Assembly: GCF_023283885.1 (NCBI RefSeq)
Contig: NZ_JAKILA010000005.1
Location: 1-64,000, forward strand
Direction of reading: 5' to 3'
From: Shewanella basaltis
GTDB lineage: Bacteria > Pseudomonadota > Gammaproteobacteria > Enterobacterales > Shewanellaceae
Length of the DNA stretch: 64,000 nucleotides
Every line of letters starts with the position of its first letter. Position 1 is the stretch's first letter. Under the pieces are notes generated by a model that saw only the letters and a list, made by a program, of their open reading frames with translations, ran no database searches and was not told the DNA's origin. Positions 17,454 through 28,832 of this stretch are shown one piece after another. The position numbers were made by a program, and so were the translations under genes.

Positions 17454-17480
17454 AAAAAGCGCCTTTCGGCGCTTTTTTAG
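17454..17480 (-). terminator. Bidirectional terminator at the end of gltA
   Basis: The hairpin GCGCC-TTTC-GGCGC is flanked by A-rich and T-rich tracts on both sides, 18 nt from the gltA stop codon. Confidence 0.85.
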
Positions 17481-17497
17481 TGTGGTTAATCAAAAGA

Positions 17498-18784
17498 TTA
17501 ACGCTTATCTACGCTCACGAAATCGCGCGCAGACTCGCCAGTGTATAACTGACGTGGACGGCTGATTTTGTGGCCAGGTTGATCTAACATTTCTTTCCAG
17601 TGAGAGATCCAACCAACGGTACGAGACAATGCAAATAGCACTGTAAACATGCTGGTAGGGATACCAATGGCTTTCATGATGATGCCTGAGTAGAAATCGA
17701 CGTTAGGGTATAGCTTCTTAGAGATAAAGTATTCATCTTCAAGGGCAATACGCTCAAGTTCCATTGCTACATCTAGTAATGGATCGACCACTTTCAGTTC
17801 TTTTAGCACTTCATGACAGGTTTCACGCATGACTTTGGCACGTGGGTCAAAGTTTTTGTAAACACGGTGACCAAAGCCCATTAGACGGAATGGATCATTT
17901 TTGTCTTTTGCTTTCTCGATAAACTCAGGAATGCGGTCAACACTGCCAATCTCTTCTAACATTTGTAGACAGGCTTCGTTAGCACCACCATGAGCAGGGC
18001 CCCATAATGAAGCAATACCAGCAGCAATACATGCAAATGGATTTGCACCTGAAGAACCGGCTAAACGTACTGTAGATGTAGATGCATTTTGCTCATGATC
18101 AGCATGCAATACAAAAATACGTTCCATTGCTTGTTCAACCACTGGATTGACTTTGTACTCTTCACACGGAGTAGCAAACATCATCGACAGGAAGTTACCT
18201 GCATAACTTAAATCGTTACGTGGGTAAACAAAAGGTTGTCCCATTGAGTACTTGTAGCACATCGCTGCGATTGTCGGCATTTTCGACACTAAGCGGTAAG
18301 CTGCAATTTCACGATGCTTTGGATTGTTCACATCAAGAGAGTCTTGATAGAAAGCAGATAGTGCACCCGTGACACCACATAGCATTGCCATAGGGTGTGC
18401 GTCACGACGGAAGCCTCTGAAGAAGAATGCAATTTGTTCGTGAACCATAGTATGTTCTTTTACTGTGGCAACAAATTGTTCGTATTCAGCTTTAGATGGT
18501 AATTCACCGTAAAGGAGCAAGTAGCATAAATCTAAATAGGTCGATTCAGTTGCTAGCTGTTCAATTGGGTATCCACGATGTAACAAAATACCTTTATCAC
18601 CATCGATATAGGTAATTGCTGACTCACAAGATGCCGTAGCTAAAAAGCCTGGATCAAAGGTGAAATACCCTTTTTTTCCAAGTGTACTGATGTCGATTAC
18701 ATCAAAACCTTCAGTACCTTTCTTGATAGGTAGGTCAATTGAATCGTTTCCTGGTAACTCTAATTTGGCTATATTATCAGCCAT
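17498..18784 (-). CDS. gltA: Citrate synthase (type II, hexameric)
   Basis: The product has 428 residues, full length for the gammaproteobacterial hexameric type. It catalyses oxaloacetate + acetyl-CoA to citrate, the entry step of the TCA cycle. Diagnostic segments include [29 protein letters not shown] (catalytic His), [15 protein letters not shown] (His) and [16 protein letters not shown], with the catalytic Asp in NVDFYSG. AAGGAG lies 8 nt before the ATG. It is divergent from sdhC across 411 bp, the standard gltA-sdh arrangement, so shared oxygen and carbon control is likely. Confidence 0.97.
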   Translation of the reverse strand: MADNIAKLELPGNDSIDLPIKKGTEGFDVIDISTLGKKGYFTFDPGFLATASCESAITYIDGDKGILLHRGYPIEQLATESTYLDLCYLLLYGELPSKAEYEQFVATVKEHTMVHEQIAFFFRGFRRDAHPMAMLCGVTGALSAFYQDSLDVNNPKHREIAAYRLVSKMPTIAAMCYKYSMGQPFVYPRNDLSYAGNFLSMMFATPCEEYKVNPVVEQAMERIFVLHADHEQNASTSTVRLAGSSGANPFACIAAGIASLWGPAHGGANEACLQMLEEIGSVDRIPEFIEKAKDKNDPFRLMGFGHRVYKNFDPRAKVMRETCHEVLKELKVVDPLLDVAMELERIALEDEYFISKKLYPNVDFYSGIIMKAIGIPTSMFTVLFALSRTVGWISHWKEMLDQPGHKISRPRQLYTGESARDFVSVDKR

Positions 18785-19195
18785 ACCCCGTTCTCCTTAC
18801 TTCATTCTTATCTATGAGTGCGGCATGTTAAGCGGACATTACTGTACAGTGAATGTGGATCACAGATCAATTTAAATAAGCGTTTAAATTTGTTAGACCA
18901 TGGTATATGTCCACTGAAAACCGCGCTGCGCTTGCATTAGAATAAAAAATTACTAAAAAAACTTATTTTGCATAATGTGAGGTTTGTATTTGACAATTCG
19001 CGCGAGTATACTTGCCTGCGTCCCTAAGGGAGACTAACGTCACAGTTTCGAAATAATGAATTTACCCGCTAAATCGTGATTTCTCAACTGATTAACGATG
19101 TGTGAGAGTAGTCTGTTTTTTGTTTAATCGTGTTATGCCGAATGTCGACATTGTCCATTAAGCAAAAAATAGACACATAACAAAAATAATGCTCA
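18785..19195. promoter_or_regulatory. gltA-sdhC divergent control region
   Basis: This 411-bp gap must carry promoters for gltA (leftward) and sdhC (rightward). I see TTGACA at 18990-18995 followed by G+C-rich CGCGCG and TATACT, but the spacing (11 nt) is too short for a good sigma-70 promoter. A CRP-like GTGAATGTGGATCACA at about 18850 has the wrong half-site spacing. No site is called with confidence. Confidence 0.5.
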
Positions 19196-19591
19196 ATGGA
19201 GCTGAGTGAGCAGAACGTGAAGAAGCAAAGACCTGTCCATCTAGACCTGCAAACGATTCGCTTTCCTGCAACAGCGATCGCGTCAATCCTACACCGCATT
19301 TCCGGTGTCATCATGCTATTTGCTATCGGTATCCTTCTTTGGTTGTTAAATTCAACTTTAACATCAGCAGATGGTTTCGCTAGCGTACAATCCTTGTTTG
19401 ATAGTTTCGTGATGAAGTTCATCCTCTGGGGAATTTTAACCGCGTTGGGTTATCACTTATTAGGTGGCATTCGTCACTTGATTATGGATACCGGCCGTTG
19501 GGAAGAATTAACGTCGGGTGTCGCATCAGCTAAGGCTACTTTTGCACTAGCAGCGGTTTTATCTGTCATAGCGGGGATTTGGGTATGGTAA
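19196..19591 (+). CDS. sdhC: Succinate dehydrogenase cytochrome b556 subunit
   Basis: About 131 residues. NVKKQRPVHLDLQTIRFPAT and the quinone-site SILHRISG closely follow enterobacterial SdhC. Three membrane helices follow, with the haem-ligand His in the helix WGILTALGYHLLGGIRH. The ATG at 19196 has no clear ribosome site, and an in-frame GTG at 19217 (giving MKKQRP) is an alternative. It overlaps sdhD by 7 nt. It anchors complex II in the inner membrane together with SdhD. Confidence 0.93.
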   Translation: MELSEQNVKKQRPVHLDLQTIRFPATAIASILHRISGVIMLFAIGILLWLLNSTLTSADGFASVQSLFDSFVMKFILWGILTALGYHLLGGIRHLIMDTGRWEELTSGVASAKATFALAAVLSVIAGIWVW

Positions 19592-19932
19592 CAAACGCAG
19601 CAAGTTTTGGACGCAGTGGTGTTCATGACTATATTTTATTACGCGCAAGCGCAGTGATTCTCGCTTGTTATACTATTTTTTTAGTAGGCTTTATCGCGTG
19701 TAGTGCCCCGTTAACCTTTGAGATTTGGAATGGCTTGTTTAGCGCACTTCCAATGAAAGTGTTTACCCTATTAACGCTTATTGCCTTGCTTATCCATGCG
19801 TGGATTGGCGTGTGGCAAGTGTTGACTGATTATGTCAAGCACACTGCGTTACGCGGTGTTTTACAGTTTACCTTTGTTGTGGTCGCATTTAGTTATTTAG
19901 CGTCAGGCATTGTAATTGTGTGGGGTGTATAA
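19585..19932 (+). CDS. sdhD: Succinate dehydrogenase membrane anchor subunit
   Basis: 115 residues from the ATG at 19585 (MVTNAASFGRSGVHDYILLR), which matches the family start; an upstream TTG at 19579 is unlikely. There are three helices, with HAWIGVWQVLTDYVK carrying the Asp/Tyr quinone-site region and ending VIVWGV. The start codon lies inside the end of sdhC and the stop is directly followed by the sdhA GTG, so the genes are translationally coupled. Confidence 0.93.
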   Translation: MVTNAASFGRSGVHDYILLRASAVILACYTIFLVGFIACSAPLTFEIWNGLFSALPMKVFTLLTLIALLIHAWIGVWQVLTDYVKHTALRGVLQFTFVVVAFSYLASGIVIVWGV

Positions 19933-21699
19933 GTGAGTATTCCAGTACGCGAATTTGATGCAATCGTAATCGGCGCTGGTGGCGCTGGTATGCGTGCAGC
20001 ATTACAGATTTCTAAAGAAGGTAAAAGCTGTGCGCTTTTATCAAAAGTGTTTCCGACTCGTTCACATACCGTATCTGCTCAGGGTGGTATCACCGTAGCA
20101 TTAGGTAATGCGCATGAGGACCATTGGGAACAGCACATGTATGACACGGTTAAAGGTTCTGATTTTATCGGTGACCAAGAAGCCATTGAGTTTATGTGTC
20201 AAACCGGTCCAGAAGCGATTATCGAACTTGAGCAAATGGGTTTACCATTCTCTCGTTTTGAAAATGGCACTATTTATCAGCGTCCTTTTGGTGGTCAATC
20301 GCGTAATTTTGGTGGTGAGCAAGCCGCTCGTACTGCTGCCGCTGCTGACCGTACCGGCCACGCGCTGCTTCACTGCCTTTATCAACAAAACGTCAAGCAC
20401 AAAACAGATGTATTTTCTGAATGGTATGCTTTAGACCTTGTTAAAAACGCAGACGGTGTGATTGTGGGGTGTACCGCAATCGAAATCGAGACCGGTGAAA
20501 TTGTTTACTTCAAAGCTAAAGCAACTATTTTAGCGACCGGTGGTGCAGGGCGTATTTACGCATCAACCACTAACGCTCACATCAATACTGGTGACGGTGT
20601 TGGTATGGCTGCTCGTGCTGGTGTACAGTTACAAGACATGGAAATGTGGCAGTTCCACCCAACGGGTATTGCTGGCGCGGGTGTTTTAGTGACTGAAGGT
20701 TGCCGCGGTGAAGGTGGATACCTGTTAAACAAAGACGGCGAACGTTTTATGGAACGTTACGCACCTAACGCAAAAGATTTAGCATCACGTGACGTGGTAG
20801 CACGTTCTATGATGACTGAAATCCGTGAAGGGCGTGGTTTAGATGGTCCTTTAGGTCCGCACTGTTTACTTAAGTTAGATCATTTAGGTAAAGAAACCTT
20901 GGAAGCGCGTCTTCCTGGTGTATGTGAATTATCACGTACTTTTGCTCATATCGATCCGGCTGATGGTCCAATTCCAGTTTTACCAACTTGTCATTATATG
21001 ATGGGTGGTTTACCGACTAAAGTCAGTGGTCAAGTTATTCGTATGAATGACGATGGTACTGAACAAGACGTTTTAGGTTTATTTGCTGTGGGTGAGATTG
21101 CCTGTGTGTCTGTTCACGGTGCAAACCGCCTTGGTGGTAACTCATTACTTGACTTAGTGGTATTTGGTCGTGCAGCAGGGCAACATTTAGGTAAAGCACT
21201 TGATGCAACGCCTGATCCAAAAGCTGCCACCGACGTAGAAATAAAGGCATCACTTGCACGTCTTAATCGTTGGGAAAGCAACAAAGACGGTGAAGACCCA
21301 GCGGTTATTCGCAAAGATCTTCAATTGTGTATGCAATTAAATTTCTCTGTTTTCCGCAGTGGCGAAGCCATGGCAGAAGGTTTAGAACAGCTGCAAGCTA
21401 TTCAAAAGCGCCTTGAAAATGCTAAATTAAGTGATAACTCAAAAGAATTTAATACTCAACGTATTGAATGCTTAGAATTAGACAACTTAATGGCGACAGC
21501 GCTAGCGACTGCATATGCTGCTAACTTCCGTACTGAAAGCCGTGGTGCGCATTCTCGTGAAGATTATTTAGAGCGTGATGATGATAACTGGTTATGCCAT
21601 AGCTTGTTTGACCCAGCGACAAGAGCTATGAGTAAGCGTGATGTCAATATGGCGCCTAAGTTACGTGAAGCGTTCCCACCTAAGAAACGTACCTACTAA
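19933..21699 (+). CDS. sdhA: Succinate dehydrogenase flavoprotein subunit
   Basis: The product has 588 residues, GTG start immediately after sdhD. The FAD-binding dinucleotide fold is [11 protein letters not shown] (about residue 13). The covalent flavin site is SHTVSAQGG, with the histidine about residue 45. Substrate and catalytic residues are [21 protein letters not shown], the RSMMTEI region and PTCHYMMGG. It oxidises succinate to fumarate at the cytoplasmic face of complex II. All expected motifs are present and the length is normal. Confidence 0.97.
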   Translation: MSIPVREFDAIVIGAGGAGMRAALQISKEGKSCALLSKVFPTRSHTVSAQGGITVALGNAHEDHWEQHMYDTVKGSDFIGDQEAIEFMCQTGPEAIIELEQMGLPFSRFENGTIYQRPFGGQSRNFGGEQAARTAAAADRTGHALLHCLYQQNVKHKTDVFSEWYALDLVKNADGVIVGCTAIEIETGEIVYFKAKATILATGGAGRIYASTTNAHINTGDGVGMAARAGVQLQDMEMWQFHPTGIAGAGVLVTEGCRGEGGYLLNKDGERFMERYAPNAKDLASRDVVARSMMTEIREGRGLDGPLGPHCLLKLDHLGKETLEARLPGVCELSRTFAHIDPADGPIPVLPTCHYMMGGLPTKVSGQVIRMNDDGTEQDVLGLFAVGEIACVSVHGANRLGGNSLLDLVVFGRAAGQHLGKALDATPDPKAATDVEIKASLARLNRWESNKDGEDPAVIRKDLQLCMQLNFSVFRSGEAMAEGLEQLQAIQKRLENAKLSDNSKEFNTQRIECLELDNLMATALATAYAANFRTESRGAHSREDYLERDDDNWLCHSLFDPATRAMSKRDVNMAPKLREAFPPKKRTY

Positions 21700-21715
21700 G
21701 GCAGGAGTTGCAAAG

Positions 21716-22423
21716 ATGAAATTAACATTTGCATTGTATCGTTATAATCCTGATGTAGATACCAAGCCTTACATGAAGGATTACACCCTTGAAGTGCCTG
21801 ATGGCTCTGATATGATGGTGTTAGATGCGTTAATTAAACTGAAAGAACAAGACCCAACGCTTGCGTTTCGTCGTTCATGCCGTGAAGGTGTGTGTGGTTC
21901 TGACGGTTTAAACATGAATGGTAAAAACGGCCTTGCGTGTATCACGCCATTATCGACCTTTAAAGGGAAGAAAATAGAAATCCGTCCTTTACCAGGCATG
22001 CCGGTAGTTCGTGATTTGGTTGTAGACTTAACACAATTCTACAAGCAATACGAAAAAATTAAGCCTTATCTGATTAATGATGAAAAGGCGCCAGCTCGTG
22101 AACATTTACAATCACCTGAAGAGCGTGCTCATTTAGATGGTTTGTACGAATGTATCATGTGTGCATGTTGTTCTACTGCTTGTCCATCTTTCTGGTGGAA
22201 CCCGGATAAGTTTATCGGTCCAAGTGGTTTGTTACATGCTTATCGTTTCTTGATTGACAGTCGCGACACCGCAACAGAAGAGCGTTTATCTGAGTTAGAT
22301 GATGCTTATAGTGTGTTCCGTTGCCACGGCATCATGAACTGTGTTGATGTTTGTCCTAAAGGATTAAATCCAACAAAAGCGATTGGCCACATTAAATCAA
22401 TGTTGCTAAAGCGAGCAGTTTAA
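21716..22423 (+). CDS. sdhB: Succinate dehydrogenase iron-sulfur subunit
   Basis: 235 residues from the ATG at 21716 (MKLTFALYRYNPDVD), which has AGGAG 8-10 nt upstream. The longer in-frame form overlapping sdhA lacks family support. The [2Fe-2S] ligands are in SCREGVCGSDGLNMNG, the [4Fe-4S] in CIMCACCSTACPSFWW and the [3Fe-4S] in CHGIMNCVDVCPKGLNPT. The protein carries electrons from FAD to quinone. It is the last sdh gene; a hairpin follows before sucA. Confidence 0.97.
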   Translation: MKLTFALYRYNPDVDTKPYMKDYTLEVPDGSDMMVLDALIKLKEQDPTLAFRRSCREGVCGSDGLNMNGKNGLACITPLSTFKGKKIEIRPLPGMPVVRDLVVDLTQFYKQYEKIKPYLINDEKAPAREHLQSPEERAHLDGLYECIMCACCSTACPSFWWNPDKFIGPSGLLHAYRFLIDSRDTATEERLSELDDAYSVFRCHGIMNCVDVCPKGLNPTKAIGHIKSMLLKRAV

Positions 22424-22465
22424 TGCACGAGAACGAGCAAAATAAAATAGTTTATTAGCTCAATT

Positions 22466-22497
22466 AAGAGTCATCTTCATTTTGGGGATGGCTCTTT
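22466..22497 (+). terminator. Hairpin between sdhB and sucA
   Basis: AAGAGTCATC and GATGGCTCTT pair with one G-T, followed by a short TTTTG run. It could be a weak terminator or attenuator that lowers read-through from sdh to suc, or a stabilising 3' end for the sdh message. Confidence 0.6.
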
Positions 22498-22524
22498 TGT
22501 GTGTTTATGAGAGACCTTCTGACA

Positions 22525-22541
22525 TTATCTTGCTAAGATAA
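22525..22541. promoter_or_regulatory. Palindromic dyad upstream of sucA
   Basis: A perfect TTATCTT-GCT-AAGATAA dyad lies within a wider imperfect palindrome (TGACAT on the left, AATGACA on the right), about 85 nt before the sucA start. The size suits a transcription factor site for a suc-specific promoter. The protein is unknown. Confidence 0.4.
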
Positions 22542-22624
22542 ATGACAGAATACGTGTGAATAACTGTGCTTATTCACTGTTATGTTTATGGCTAGCACGT
22601 GTATCAAGTTTGAAAGGAATAACA

Positions 22625-25447
22625 ATGCACCAAGGCATCATGAAAGCCTGGCTCGAATCATCACATTTAAGTGGTGCTAACTCGACCTACGTAGAAGAGA
22701 TGTATGAAGCCTATCAAGAAGATCCTCAATCAGTGACCGCTGATTGGAAGCTTGTTTTTGATAATCTCCCGCCCGTTAACGGTGCCTCAGTAGAAGTGCC
22801 CGAAACAGCCCACTCTAAAGTTCGTGACTACTTTCGTAGTTTAGCCCTTGAAAGTCGTTCAAAAGGCGCAGCACGCGTAAGCGACCCAGAGTTAGACGCG
22901 AAACAAGTAAAAGTCCTCCAGCTTATTAATGCTCACCGTTTCCGTGGTCATCAAAACGCTAACCTTGATCCATTAGGATTGTGGAAGCGCGAAGCGGTTC
23001 AAGAGTTAGATCCTGCTTACCACGGCTTAACAGCTGAAGACATGCAGCGTGAGTTCAACACTGGTTCATTTGCCCTTGGCGGTGAAACCATGAAGCTTGC
23101 GGACATTATTCATGCACTAAAAACAACCTATTGTGGTTCGATTGGTGCAGAGTACATGCATATTACTGACACTGACGAAAAGCGTTGGATCCAGCAACGT
23201 CTAGAGCCAACGTTAGGTAAAGCGAAGTACGATAATGCGGTTAAGAAGCGTATTCTTGAAGGCTTAAACGCCGCAGAAGGTATGGAAAAATATCTTGGTG
23301 CTAAGTTCCCTGGCGCTAAGCGTTTCTCGCTCGAAGGTGGTGATGCATTAGTGCCAATGATGCGTGAAATCATTTACCGTGCTGGTGAAGCAGGTACAAA
23401 AGAGATTGTTGTGGGCATGGCCCACCGTGGTCGCTTAAATCTGTTAGTCAATATTCTTGGTAAGCGTCCTGCTGAGTTGTTTGACGAATTTGCCGGTAAG
23501 CATGCAGACACCCATGGCTCGGGTGACGTAAAATATCACCAAGGTTTCTCATCAGATTTTGAAACGCCAGGTGGCAACGTCCATTTAGCGTTAGCCTTTA
23601 ACCCATCTCACTTAGAGATCGTTAACCCAGTGGTTATTGGATCAGTTCGTGCTCGTCAAGACCGTCGCGGTTGTAAAGATGGTTTACAAGTGATGCCAAT
23701 TACCATTCATGGTGATTCTGCGATTACTGGACAGGGCATTGTACAAGAGACATTTAACATGTCTCAAACCCGCGGCTTTACTGTGGGCGGAAGTATTCGT
23801 ATTGTCGTAAACAACCAAGTTGGCTTTACTACGTCAAACCATGCAGATGTGCGTTCTACAGAATACTGTACCGACATTGCTAAAATGGTTCAGGCGCCTA
23901 TCTTCCATGTTAATTCTGATGATCCAGAAGCTGTTGCATTCATCTCTCAGCTTGCTGTTGATTACCGTAACGAATTTAAGCGTGATGTGGTTATTGACTT
24001 AGTGTGTTATCGCCGCCATGGCCATAACGAAGCGGATGAGCCTAGTGCCACACAACCGCTGATGTACGCTAAAATTAAGAAACACCCAACGCCACGTAAA
24101 ATCTACGCAGATAAACTGATTGCTGAAAATAGCATCCCTGCTGATGAAGTGACGGGGTTAATCAATCACTACCGTGATGCATTAGATGCGGGTGATTGTG
24201 TGGTGAAAGAATGGCGCCCAATGACATTGCACACAGTAGATTGGACTCCTTATCTAAACCGTGAGTGGGATGAAGACTACGTCAGTGCTATGAGCATGGA
24301 CCGTTTAAAGAATTTGGCAAGCAAATTAGTCGATATTCCACAAAGCCATGCATTACAGTCTCGTGTTGCTAAAATCTATAGTGATCGCGAAGCGATGGCT
24401 AAGGGTGAGAAATTACTGGATTGGGGTTTTGCTGAAACGTTAGCGTATGCTTCTATTTTAGAAGACAAGAAACGTGTACGTATTACAGGCCAAGATTCAG
24501 GTCGTGGTACATTCTTCCATCGTCATGCGGTTCTGCATAACCAAAAAGATGGTACCACTTATTTACCGCTACGTAATGTGGCTGATGAGCAAGCGCCAAT
24601 TGACATCACTGACTCAGTATTGTCTGAAGCATCTGTTCTTGCCTTTGAATACGGCTACGCAACTGCTGAGCCAGGTGGATTAACCATTTGGGAAGCACAA
24701 TTTGGTGACTTCGTTAACTGTGCGCAAGTGGTTATTGACCAGTTCTTGTCATCAGGCGAGCAAAAGTGGGGCCGTTTATGTGGTCTAACAATGTTGCTTC
24801 CACATGGCTATGAAGGTCAAGGCCCTGAGCATTCAAGTGCCCGTTTAGAACGCTTCTTACAATTGTGTGCTAACCATAACATGCAAGTGTGTGTTCCTTC
24901 TACACCAGCACAGGTGTATCACATGTTACGCCGCCAAGTGGTTCGCCCAATGCGTCGTCCATTAGTGGTTATGTCACCTAAATCTTTGCTACGTCATCCA
25001 TTAGCCGTGTCTAGTATGGAAGAGCTTGCTGAAGGCACTTTCCAAAATATTATTGGTGAAATCGATGCATTAGATCCAAGTAAAGTAGACCGCGTGGTGT
25101 TTTGCAGTGGTAAAGTTTACTTTGAATTACTTGAAAAGCGTCGTAAAGAAAACATCGATAACATTGCTATTATTCGTGTTGAACAGTTGTACCCGTTCCC
25201 TGATGTGGAAATGCGTGCAGCATTAGAAACCTATCAGCATGTTAAAGACTTTGTATGGTGTCAAGAAGAGCCACAAAACCAAGGTGCATGGTACTGCAGT
25301 CAGCATCATTTCTGGGCTAATATTCCAGCAGGTGCACAGTTAACTTATGCCGGTCGTGAGGCGTCAGCTGCACCCGCATGTGGTTATCCAGCATTGCACG
25401 TACACCAGCAAGAATCATTAGTGAATAGCGCATTAAAACTGTCTTAA
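22625..25447 (+). CDS. sucA: 2-oxoglutarate dehydrogenase E1 component
   Basis: 940 residues from ATG 22625 ([17 protein letters not shown]), behind GAAAGGA. The thiamine-diphosphate motif, catalytic histidines ([23 protein letters not shown]) and the transketolase-like C-terminal part (EFGYATAEP-type segment, [22 protein letters not shown]) are all visible. It decarboxylates 2-oxoglutarate and passes the succinyl group to the lipoyl arm of SucB. It is first of sucABCD; a dyad and a hairpin separate it from sdhB, so it may have its own promoter as well as read-through. Confidence 0.97.
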   Translation: MHQGIMKAWLESSHLSGANSTYVEEMYEAYQEDPQSVTADWKLVFDNLPPVNGASVEVPETAHSKVRDYFRSLALESRSKGAARVSDPELDAKQVKVLQLINAHRFRGHQNANLDPLGLWKREAVQELDPAYHGLTAEDMQREFNTGSFALGGETMKLADIIHALKTTYCGSIGAEYMHITDTDEKRWIQQRLEPTLGKAKYDNAVKKRILEGLNAAEGMEKYLGAKFPGAKRFSLEGGDALVPMMREIIYRAGEAGTKEIVVGMAHRGRLNLLVNILGKRPAELFDEFAGKHADTHGSGDVKYHQGFSSDFETPGGNVHLALAFNPSHLEIVNPVVIGSVRARQDRRGCKDGLQVMPITIHGDSAITGQGIVQETFNMSQTRGFTVGGSIRIVVNNQVGFTTSNHADVRSTEYCTDIAKMVQAPIFHVNSDDPEAVAFISQLAVDYRNEFKRDVVIDLVCYRRHGHNEADEPSATQPLMYAKIKKHPTPRKIYADKLIAENSIPADEVTGLINHYRDALDAGDCVVKEWRPMTLHTVDWTPYLNREWDEDYVSAMSMDRLKNLASKLVDIPQSHALQSRVAKIYSDREAMAKGEKLLDWGFAETLAYASILEDKKRVRITGQDSGRGTFFHRHAVLHNQKDGTTYLPLRNVADEQAPIDITDSVLSEASVLAFEYGYATAEPGGLTIWEAQFGDFVNCAQVVIDQFLSSGEQKWGRLCGLTMLLPHGYEGQGPEHSSARLERFLQLCANHNMQVCVPSTPAQVYHMLRRQVVRPMRRPLVVMSPKSLLRHPLAVSSMEELAEGTFQNIIGEIDALDPSKVDRVVFCSGKVYFELLEKRRKENIDNIAIIRVEQLYPFPDVEMRAALETYQHVKDFVWCQEEPQNQGAWYCSQHHFWANIPAGAQLTYAGREASAAPACGYPALHVHQQESLVNSALKLS

Positions 25448-25476
25448 TAGATAATATATATAAAGGGAAGCTTTCA

Positions 25477-26667
25477 ATGAGTATCGAAATTAAGGTACCC
25501 GTATTACCAGAATCTGTTGCTGATGCAACGATAGCAACTTGGCATGTTAAACCTGGTGAAGCGGTCACTCGCGATCAAAATTTAGTTGATATCGAGACTG
25601 ATAAAGTGGTGTTAGAAGTAGTGGCTCCAGAAGACGGTTCTATTTCTGAATTGTTATTCCAAGAAGGTGACACTGTTTTAGGTGAGCAAGTTATTGCTAA
25701 ATTTGTTGCTGGTGTTGTATCTGGTCAAGAAGTGACTAAAGCCGAAGCCCAAGCTCCTGCAGCAGCAAAAGACGCAGCTACTGATGAGTCTAATGATGCA
25801 CTAAGCCCATCAGTTCGTCGCTTAATTGCAGAGCACAATCTTGATGCTGCCAAAATTAAAGGCACTGGTGTGGGTGGACGTATCACTAAAGAAGACGTTG
25901 AAGCATTCGTTAAGTCTGCTCCAGCGGCTAAAGCAGCTCCTGTTGCACCGGTTGCTCCATTAGAAGGTCGTAGCGAAAAACGCGTTCCAATGACTCGTTT
26001 ACGTAAAACCATTGCAACTCGTTTGTTAGAAGCGAAAAACTCGACTGCAATGTTAACCACGTTTAACGAAGTTAACATGAAACCTATCATGGATATCCGT
26101 AAGCAATACCAAGATATCTTTGAAAAACGTCATGGTATTCGTTTAGGCTTTATGTCTTTCTACATTAAAGCGGTGACTGAAGCGCTTAAACGTTTCCCAG
26201 AAGTCAATGCGTCAATCGACGGTGATGATATTGTTTATCACAACTATTTCGATATCAGCATTGCAGTATCAACTCCACGTGGATTGGTTACACCCGTGTT
26301 ACGTGATACTGATACCATGAACTTAGCTGAAATCGAAAAAGCAGTTCGTGACCTTGCCATTAAAGGCCGTGACGGAAAACTGTCTGTTGCAGACATGACT
26401 GGCGGTAACTTCACTGTGACTAACGGTGGTGTTTTCGGCTCATTAATGTCTACCCCAATTTTAAATCTGCCACAAAGCGCAATCTTAGGCATGCATGCCA
26501 TTAAAGACCGCCCAATGGCAGTCAATGGTCAGGTTGAAATCCTGCCAATGATGTACCTAGCACTCTCTTATGACCACCGTATTGTTGATGGTCGTGAGTC
26601 AGTTGGCTTCTTAGTCGCGATTAAAGACTTCTTAGAAGATCCAACTCGTCTACTACTTGATTTATAA
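25477..26667 (+). CDS. sucB: Dihydrolipoamide succinyltransferase (E2)
   Basis: The product has 396 residues. The lipoyl domain is at residues 1-77 with the lipoylated lysine in [12 protein letters not shown]. An Ala/Pro-rich hinge and the peripheral E1/E3-binding domain ([14 protein letters not shown] ... GRITKEDV, about 108-145) follow, then the catalytic domain ending with [14 protein letters not shown] (active His/Asp). It forms the core of the 2-oxoglutarate dehydrogenase complex. It lies 29 nt after sucA with an AGGGAAG site. The E3 subunit (lpd) is encoded elsewhere, as usual. Confidence 0.97.
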   Translation: MSIEIKVPVLPESVADATIATWHVKPGEAVTRDQNLVDIETDKVVLEVVAPEDGSISELLFQEGDTVLGEQVIAKFVAGVVSGQEVTKAEAQAPAAAKDAATDESNDALSPSVRRLIAEHNLDAAKIKGTGVGGRITKEDVEAFVKSAPAAKAAPVAPVAPLEGRSEKRVPMTRLRKTIATRLLEAKNSTAMLTTFNEVNMKPIMDIRKQYQDIFEKRHGIRLGFMSFYIKAVTEALKRFPEVNASIDGDDIVYHNYFDISIAVSTPRGLVTPVLRDTDTMNLAEIEKAVRDLAIKGRDGKLSVADMTGGNFTVTNGGVFGSLMSTPILNLPQSAILGMHAIKDRPMAVNGQVEILPMMYLALSYDHRIVDGRESVGFLVAIKDFLEDPTRLLLDL

Positions 26668-26742
26668 GTCAGTAGATAAACCCTCGTCGCTGGTTCGTAT
26701 TGAGCCAGTTGGATTTGATTAGAAGTATATGGATAGATCATC

Positions 26743-27909
26743 ATGAATTTGCATGAGTATCAGGCAAAATCTTTATTTGCCGAATATGGTTTACCAGTCT
26801 CTGAAGGTTTTGCATGTGATACTGCTCAAGAAGCAGTTGAAGCAGCTGGCCACATTGGCGGAAATATGTGGGTTGTTAAGTGTCAAGTACACGCAGGCGG
26901 CCGTGGTAAAGCAGGTGGCGTTAAAGTTACCGGCAATAAAGAAGAAATCAGAGCATTTGCTGAAAACTGGTTAGGTAAAAATTTAGTAACATACCAGACT
27001 GACGCTAAAGGTCAGCCAGTTGCTAAAATCCTAGTTGAAAGCTGTACTGATATCGCCAACGAATTGTACCTAGGTGCAGTTGTTGACCGTAGCACTCGTC
27101 GTGTTGTCTTTATGGCATCGACTGAGGGTGGCGTTGAAATTGAAAAAGTGGCTGAAGAATCTCCAGAGCTTATTCATACAGCGATCATTGACCCATTAAC
27201 AGGTCCTCAAGCTTATCAAGCTCGTGATCTTGGCTTCAAGTTAGGTTTAAACCCAACACAAATGAAGCAGTTCACTAAGATCTTTATGGGTCTTGCGAAC
27301 ATGTTCAACGATCACGATTTTGCATTATTAGAAATCAACCCACTTGTAATCACCACTGAAGGTAACCTTCACTGTTTAGATGGCAAGATTGGTATTGATG
27401 GTAATGCCTTGTTCCGTCAACCAAAAATCAAAGCGATGCACGATCCATCTCAAGATGATGCTCGTGAAGCGCATGCTGCTAAGTTTGAGTTAAACTATGT
27501 TGCCTTAGATGGCAACGTAGGTTGTATGGTTAACGGTGCAGGCCTAGCAATGGGCACCATGGACATCGTAAACCTACACGGCGGCAAGCCAGCTAACTTC
27601 TTAGACGTTGGCGGTGGAGCAACGAAAGAACGTGTTGCTGAAGCATTTAAGATCATTCTTTCTGATAGCAATGTTAAAGCGGTATTAGTTAACATCTTCG
27701 GTGGTATCGTACGTTGCGATATGATTGCAGAAGGTATTATTGGTGCTGTGAAAGAAGTGGGCGTTAAAGTGCCAGTCGTTGTACGTCTTGAAGGTACTAA
27801 CGCCGAGTTAGGTCGTGAAGTATTGGCGAAATCTGGTCTTGATATCATCGCGGCAACAAGTCTAACTGACGCGGCTGAGCAAGTTGTTAAAGCTGCGGAG
27901 GGCAAATAA
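26743..27909 (+). CDS. sucC: Succinyl-CoA synthetase beta subunit
   Basis: The product has 388 residues. The ATP-grasp domain begins [19 protein letters not shown], with [13 protein letters not shown] and the metal site LLEINPLV. The C-terminal part has [10 protein letters not shown] and [12 protein letters not shown]. With SucD it makes ATP or GTP from succinyl-CoA. The ribosome site is weak, but the gene is only 75 nt after sucB. Its stop codon overlaps the sucD start (TAATG). Confidence 0.97.
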   Translation: MNLHEYQAKSLFAEYGLPVSEGFACDTAQEAVEAAGHIGGNMWVVKCQVHAGGRGKAGGVKVTGNKEEIRAFAENWLGKNLVTYQTDAKGQPVAKILVESCTDIANELYLGAVVDRSTRRVVFMASTEGGVEIEKVAEESPELIHTAIIDPLTGPQAYQARDLGFKLGLNPTQMKQFTKIFMGLANMFNDHDFALLEINPLVITTEGNLHCLDGKIGIDGNALFRQPKIKAMHDPSQDDAREAHAAKFELNYVALDGNVGCMVNGAGLAMGTMDIVNLHGGKPANFLDVGGGATKERVAEAFKIILSDSNVKAVLVNIFGGIVRCDMIAEGIIGAVKEVGVKVPVVVRLEGTNAELGREVLAKSGLDIIAATSLTDAAEQVVKAAEGK

Positions 27910-28781
27910 TGTCTGTTTTAATTAACAAAGATACCAAGGTAATCTGTCAAGGTTTCACTGGTGGTCAGGGTACTTTCCACTCTGAGCAGGCGATTGCTTA
28001 TGGCACGCAAATGGTTGGTGGTGTTTCTCCTGGAAAAGGTGGTCAAACTCACCTAGGTCTTCCAGTGTTTAACACTGTTAAAGATGCAGTAGCGGCAACA
28101 GGTGCAACTGCAACTGTTATCTATGTTCCTGCTCCATTTTGTAAAGATGCAATCCTTGAAGCAATCGATGCTGGCCTTGAGCTAATCGTTTGTATCACTG
28201 AAGGTATTCCAACACTTGATATGCTTCAAGTGAAAGTGAAGCTTGAAGAAACGGGTACTCGCATGATCGGTCCTAACTGCCCAGGTGTTATCACTCCTGG
28301 TGAATGTAAGATTGGTATTATGCCTGGTCACATCCACAAGCCTGGTAAAGTGGGTATTGTTTCACGCTCTGGTACATTAACGTACGAAGCGGTTAAGCAA
28401 ACTACTGATGAAGGTTTCGGCCAATCTACTTGTGTAGGTATCGGTGGTGACCCAATTCCTGGTACCAACTTCATCGACGTATTGGAAATGTTCCAAAACG
28501 ACCCACAAACTGAAGCGATTGTTATGATCGGTGAAATTGGTGGTAACGCTGAAGAAGAAGCTGCTGAATATATCAAAGCTCACGTAACTAAGCCTGTTGT
28601 ATCTTACATTGCCGGTGTTACTGCACCAGAAGGTAAGCGTATGGGCCATGCTGGCGCAATTATCGCTGGTGGTAAAGGTACTGCTGCTGATAAATTTGCT
28701 GCTTTAGAAGCTGCTGGTGTTACTACTGTTCGCTCTTTAGCTGACATTGGTAAAGCATTACGCACTAAAACTGGCTGGTAA
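27909..28781 (+). CDS. sucD: Succinyl-CoA synthetase alpha subunit
   Basis: The product has 290 residues. Its CoA-binding Rossmann part starts [18 protein letters not shown] with GVSPGKGG. The phosphorylated histidine is in [10 protein letters not shown]-type sequence ([13 protein letters not shown], about 246). It overlaps sucC by one base, so production of the two subunits is coupled. It ends the TCA operon at a strong terminator. Confidence 0.97.
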   Translation: MSVLINKDTKVICQGFTGGQGTFHSEQAIAYGTQMVGGVSPGKGGQTHLGLPVFNTVKDAVAATGATATVIYVPAPFCKDAILEAIDAGLELIVCITEGIPTLDMLQVKVKLEETGTRMIGPNCPGVITPGECKIGIMPGHIHKPGKVGIVSRSGTLTYEAVKQTTDEGFGQSTCVGIGGDPIPGTNFIDVLEMFQNDPQTEAIVMIGEIGGNAEEEAAEYIKAHVTKPVVSYIAGVTAPEGKRMGHAGAIIAGGKGTAADKFAALEAAGVTTVRSLADIGKALRTKTGW

Positions 28782-28797
28782 TCTTACCTAGCTTGAT

Positions 28798-28822
28798 AAA
28801 AGGCGCTTAGGCGCCTTTTTTA
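28798..28822 (+). terminator. Terminator after sucD
   Basis: AAAAGGCGC-TTAG-GCGCCTTTTTT is a clear stem with a T-run, 16 nt past the sucD stop codon. Confidence 0.9.
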
Positions 28823-28832
28823 TTGCCCTTTT

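Noticed and set aside
18850-18867. CRP-like site in the gltA-sdhC gap
   Set aside because: The half-sites GTGA and TCACA are seven bases apart instead of six, and the left half is imperfect.
25725-26090. Long antisense ORF inside sucB (and similar ones in sucC, sucD and the RND genes)
   Set aside because: The sense genes are unmistakable; the antisense frames are Ala/Ser/Pro-rich shadows of biased codon use.
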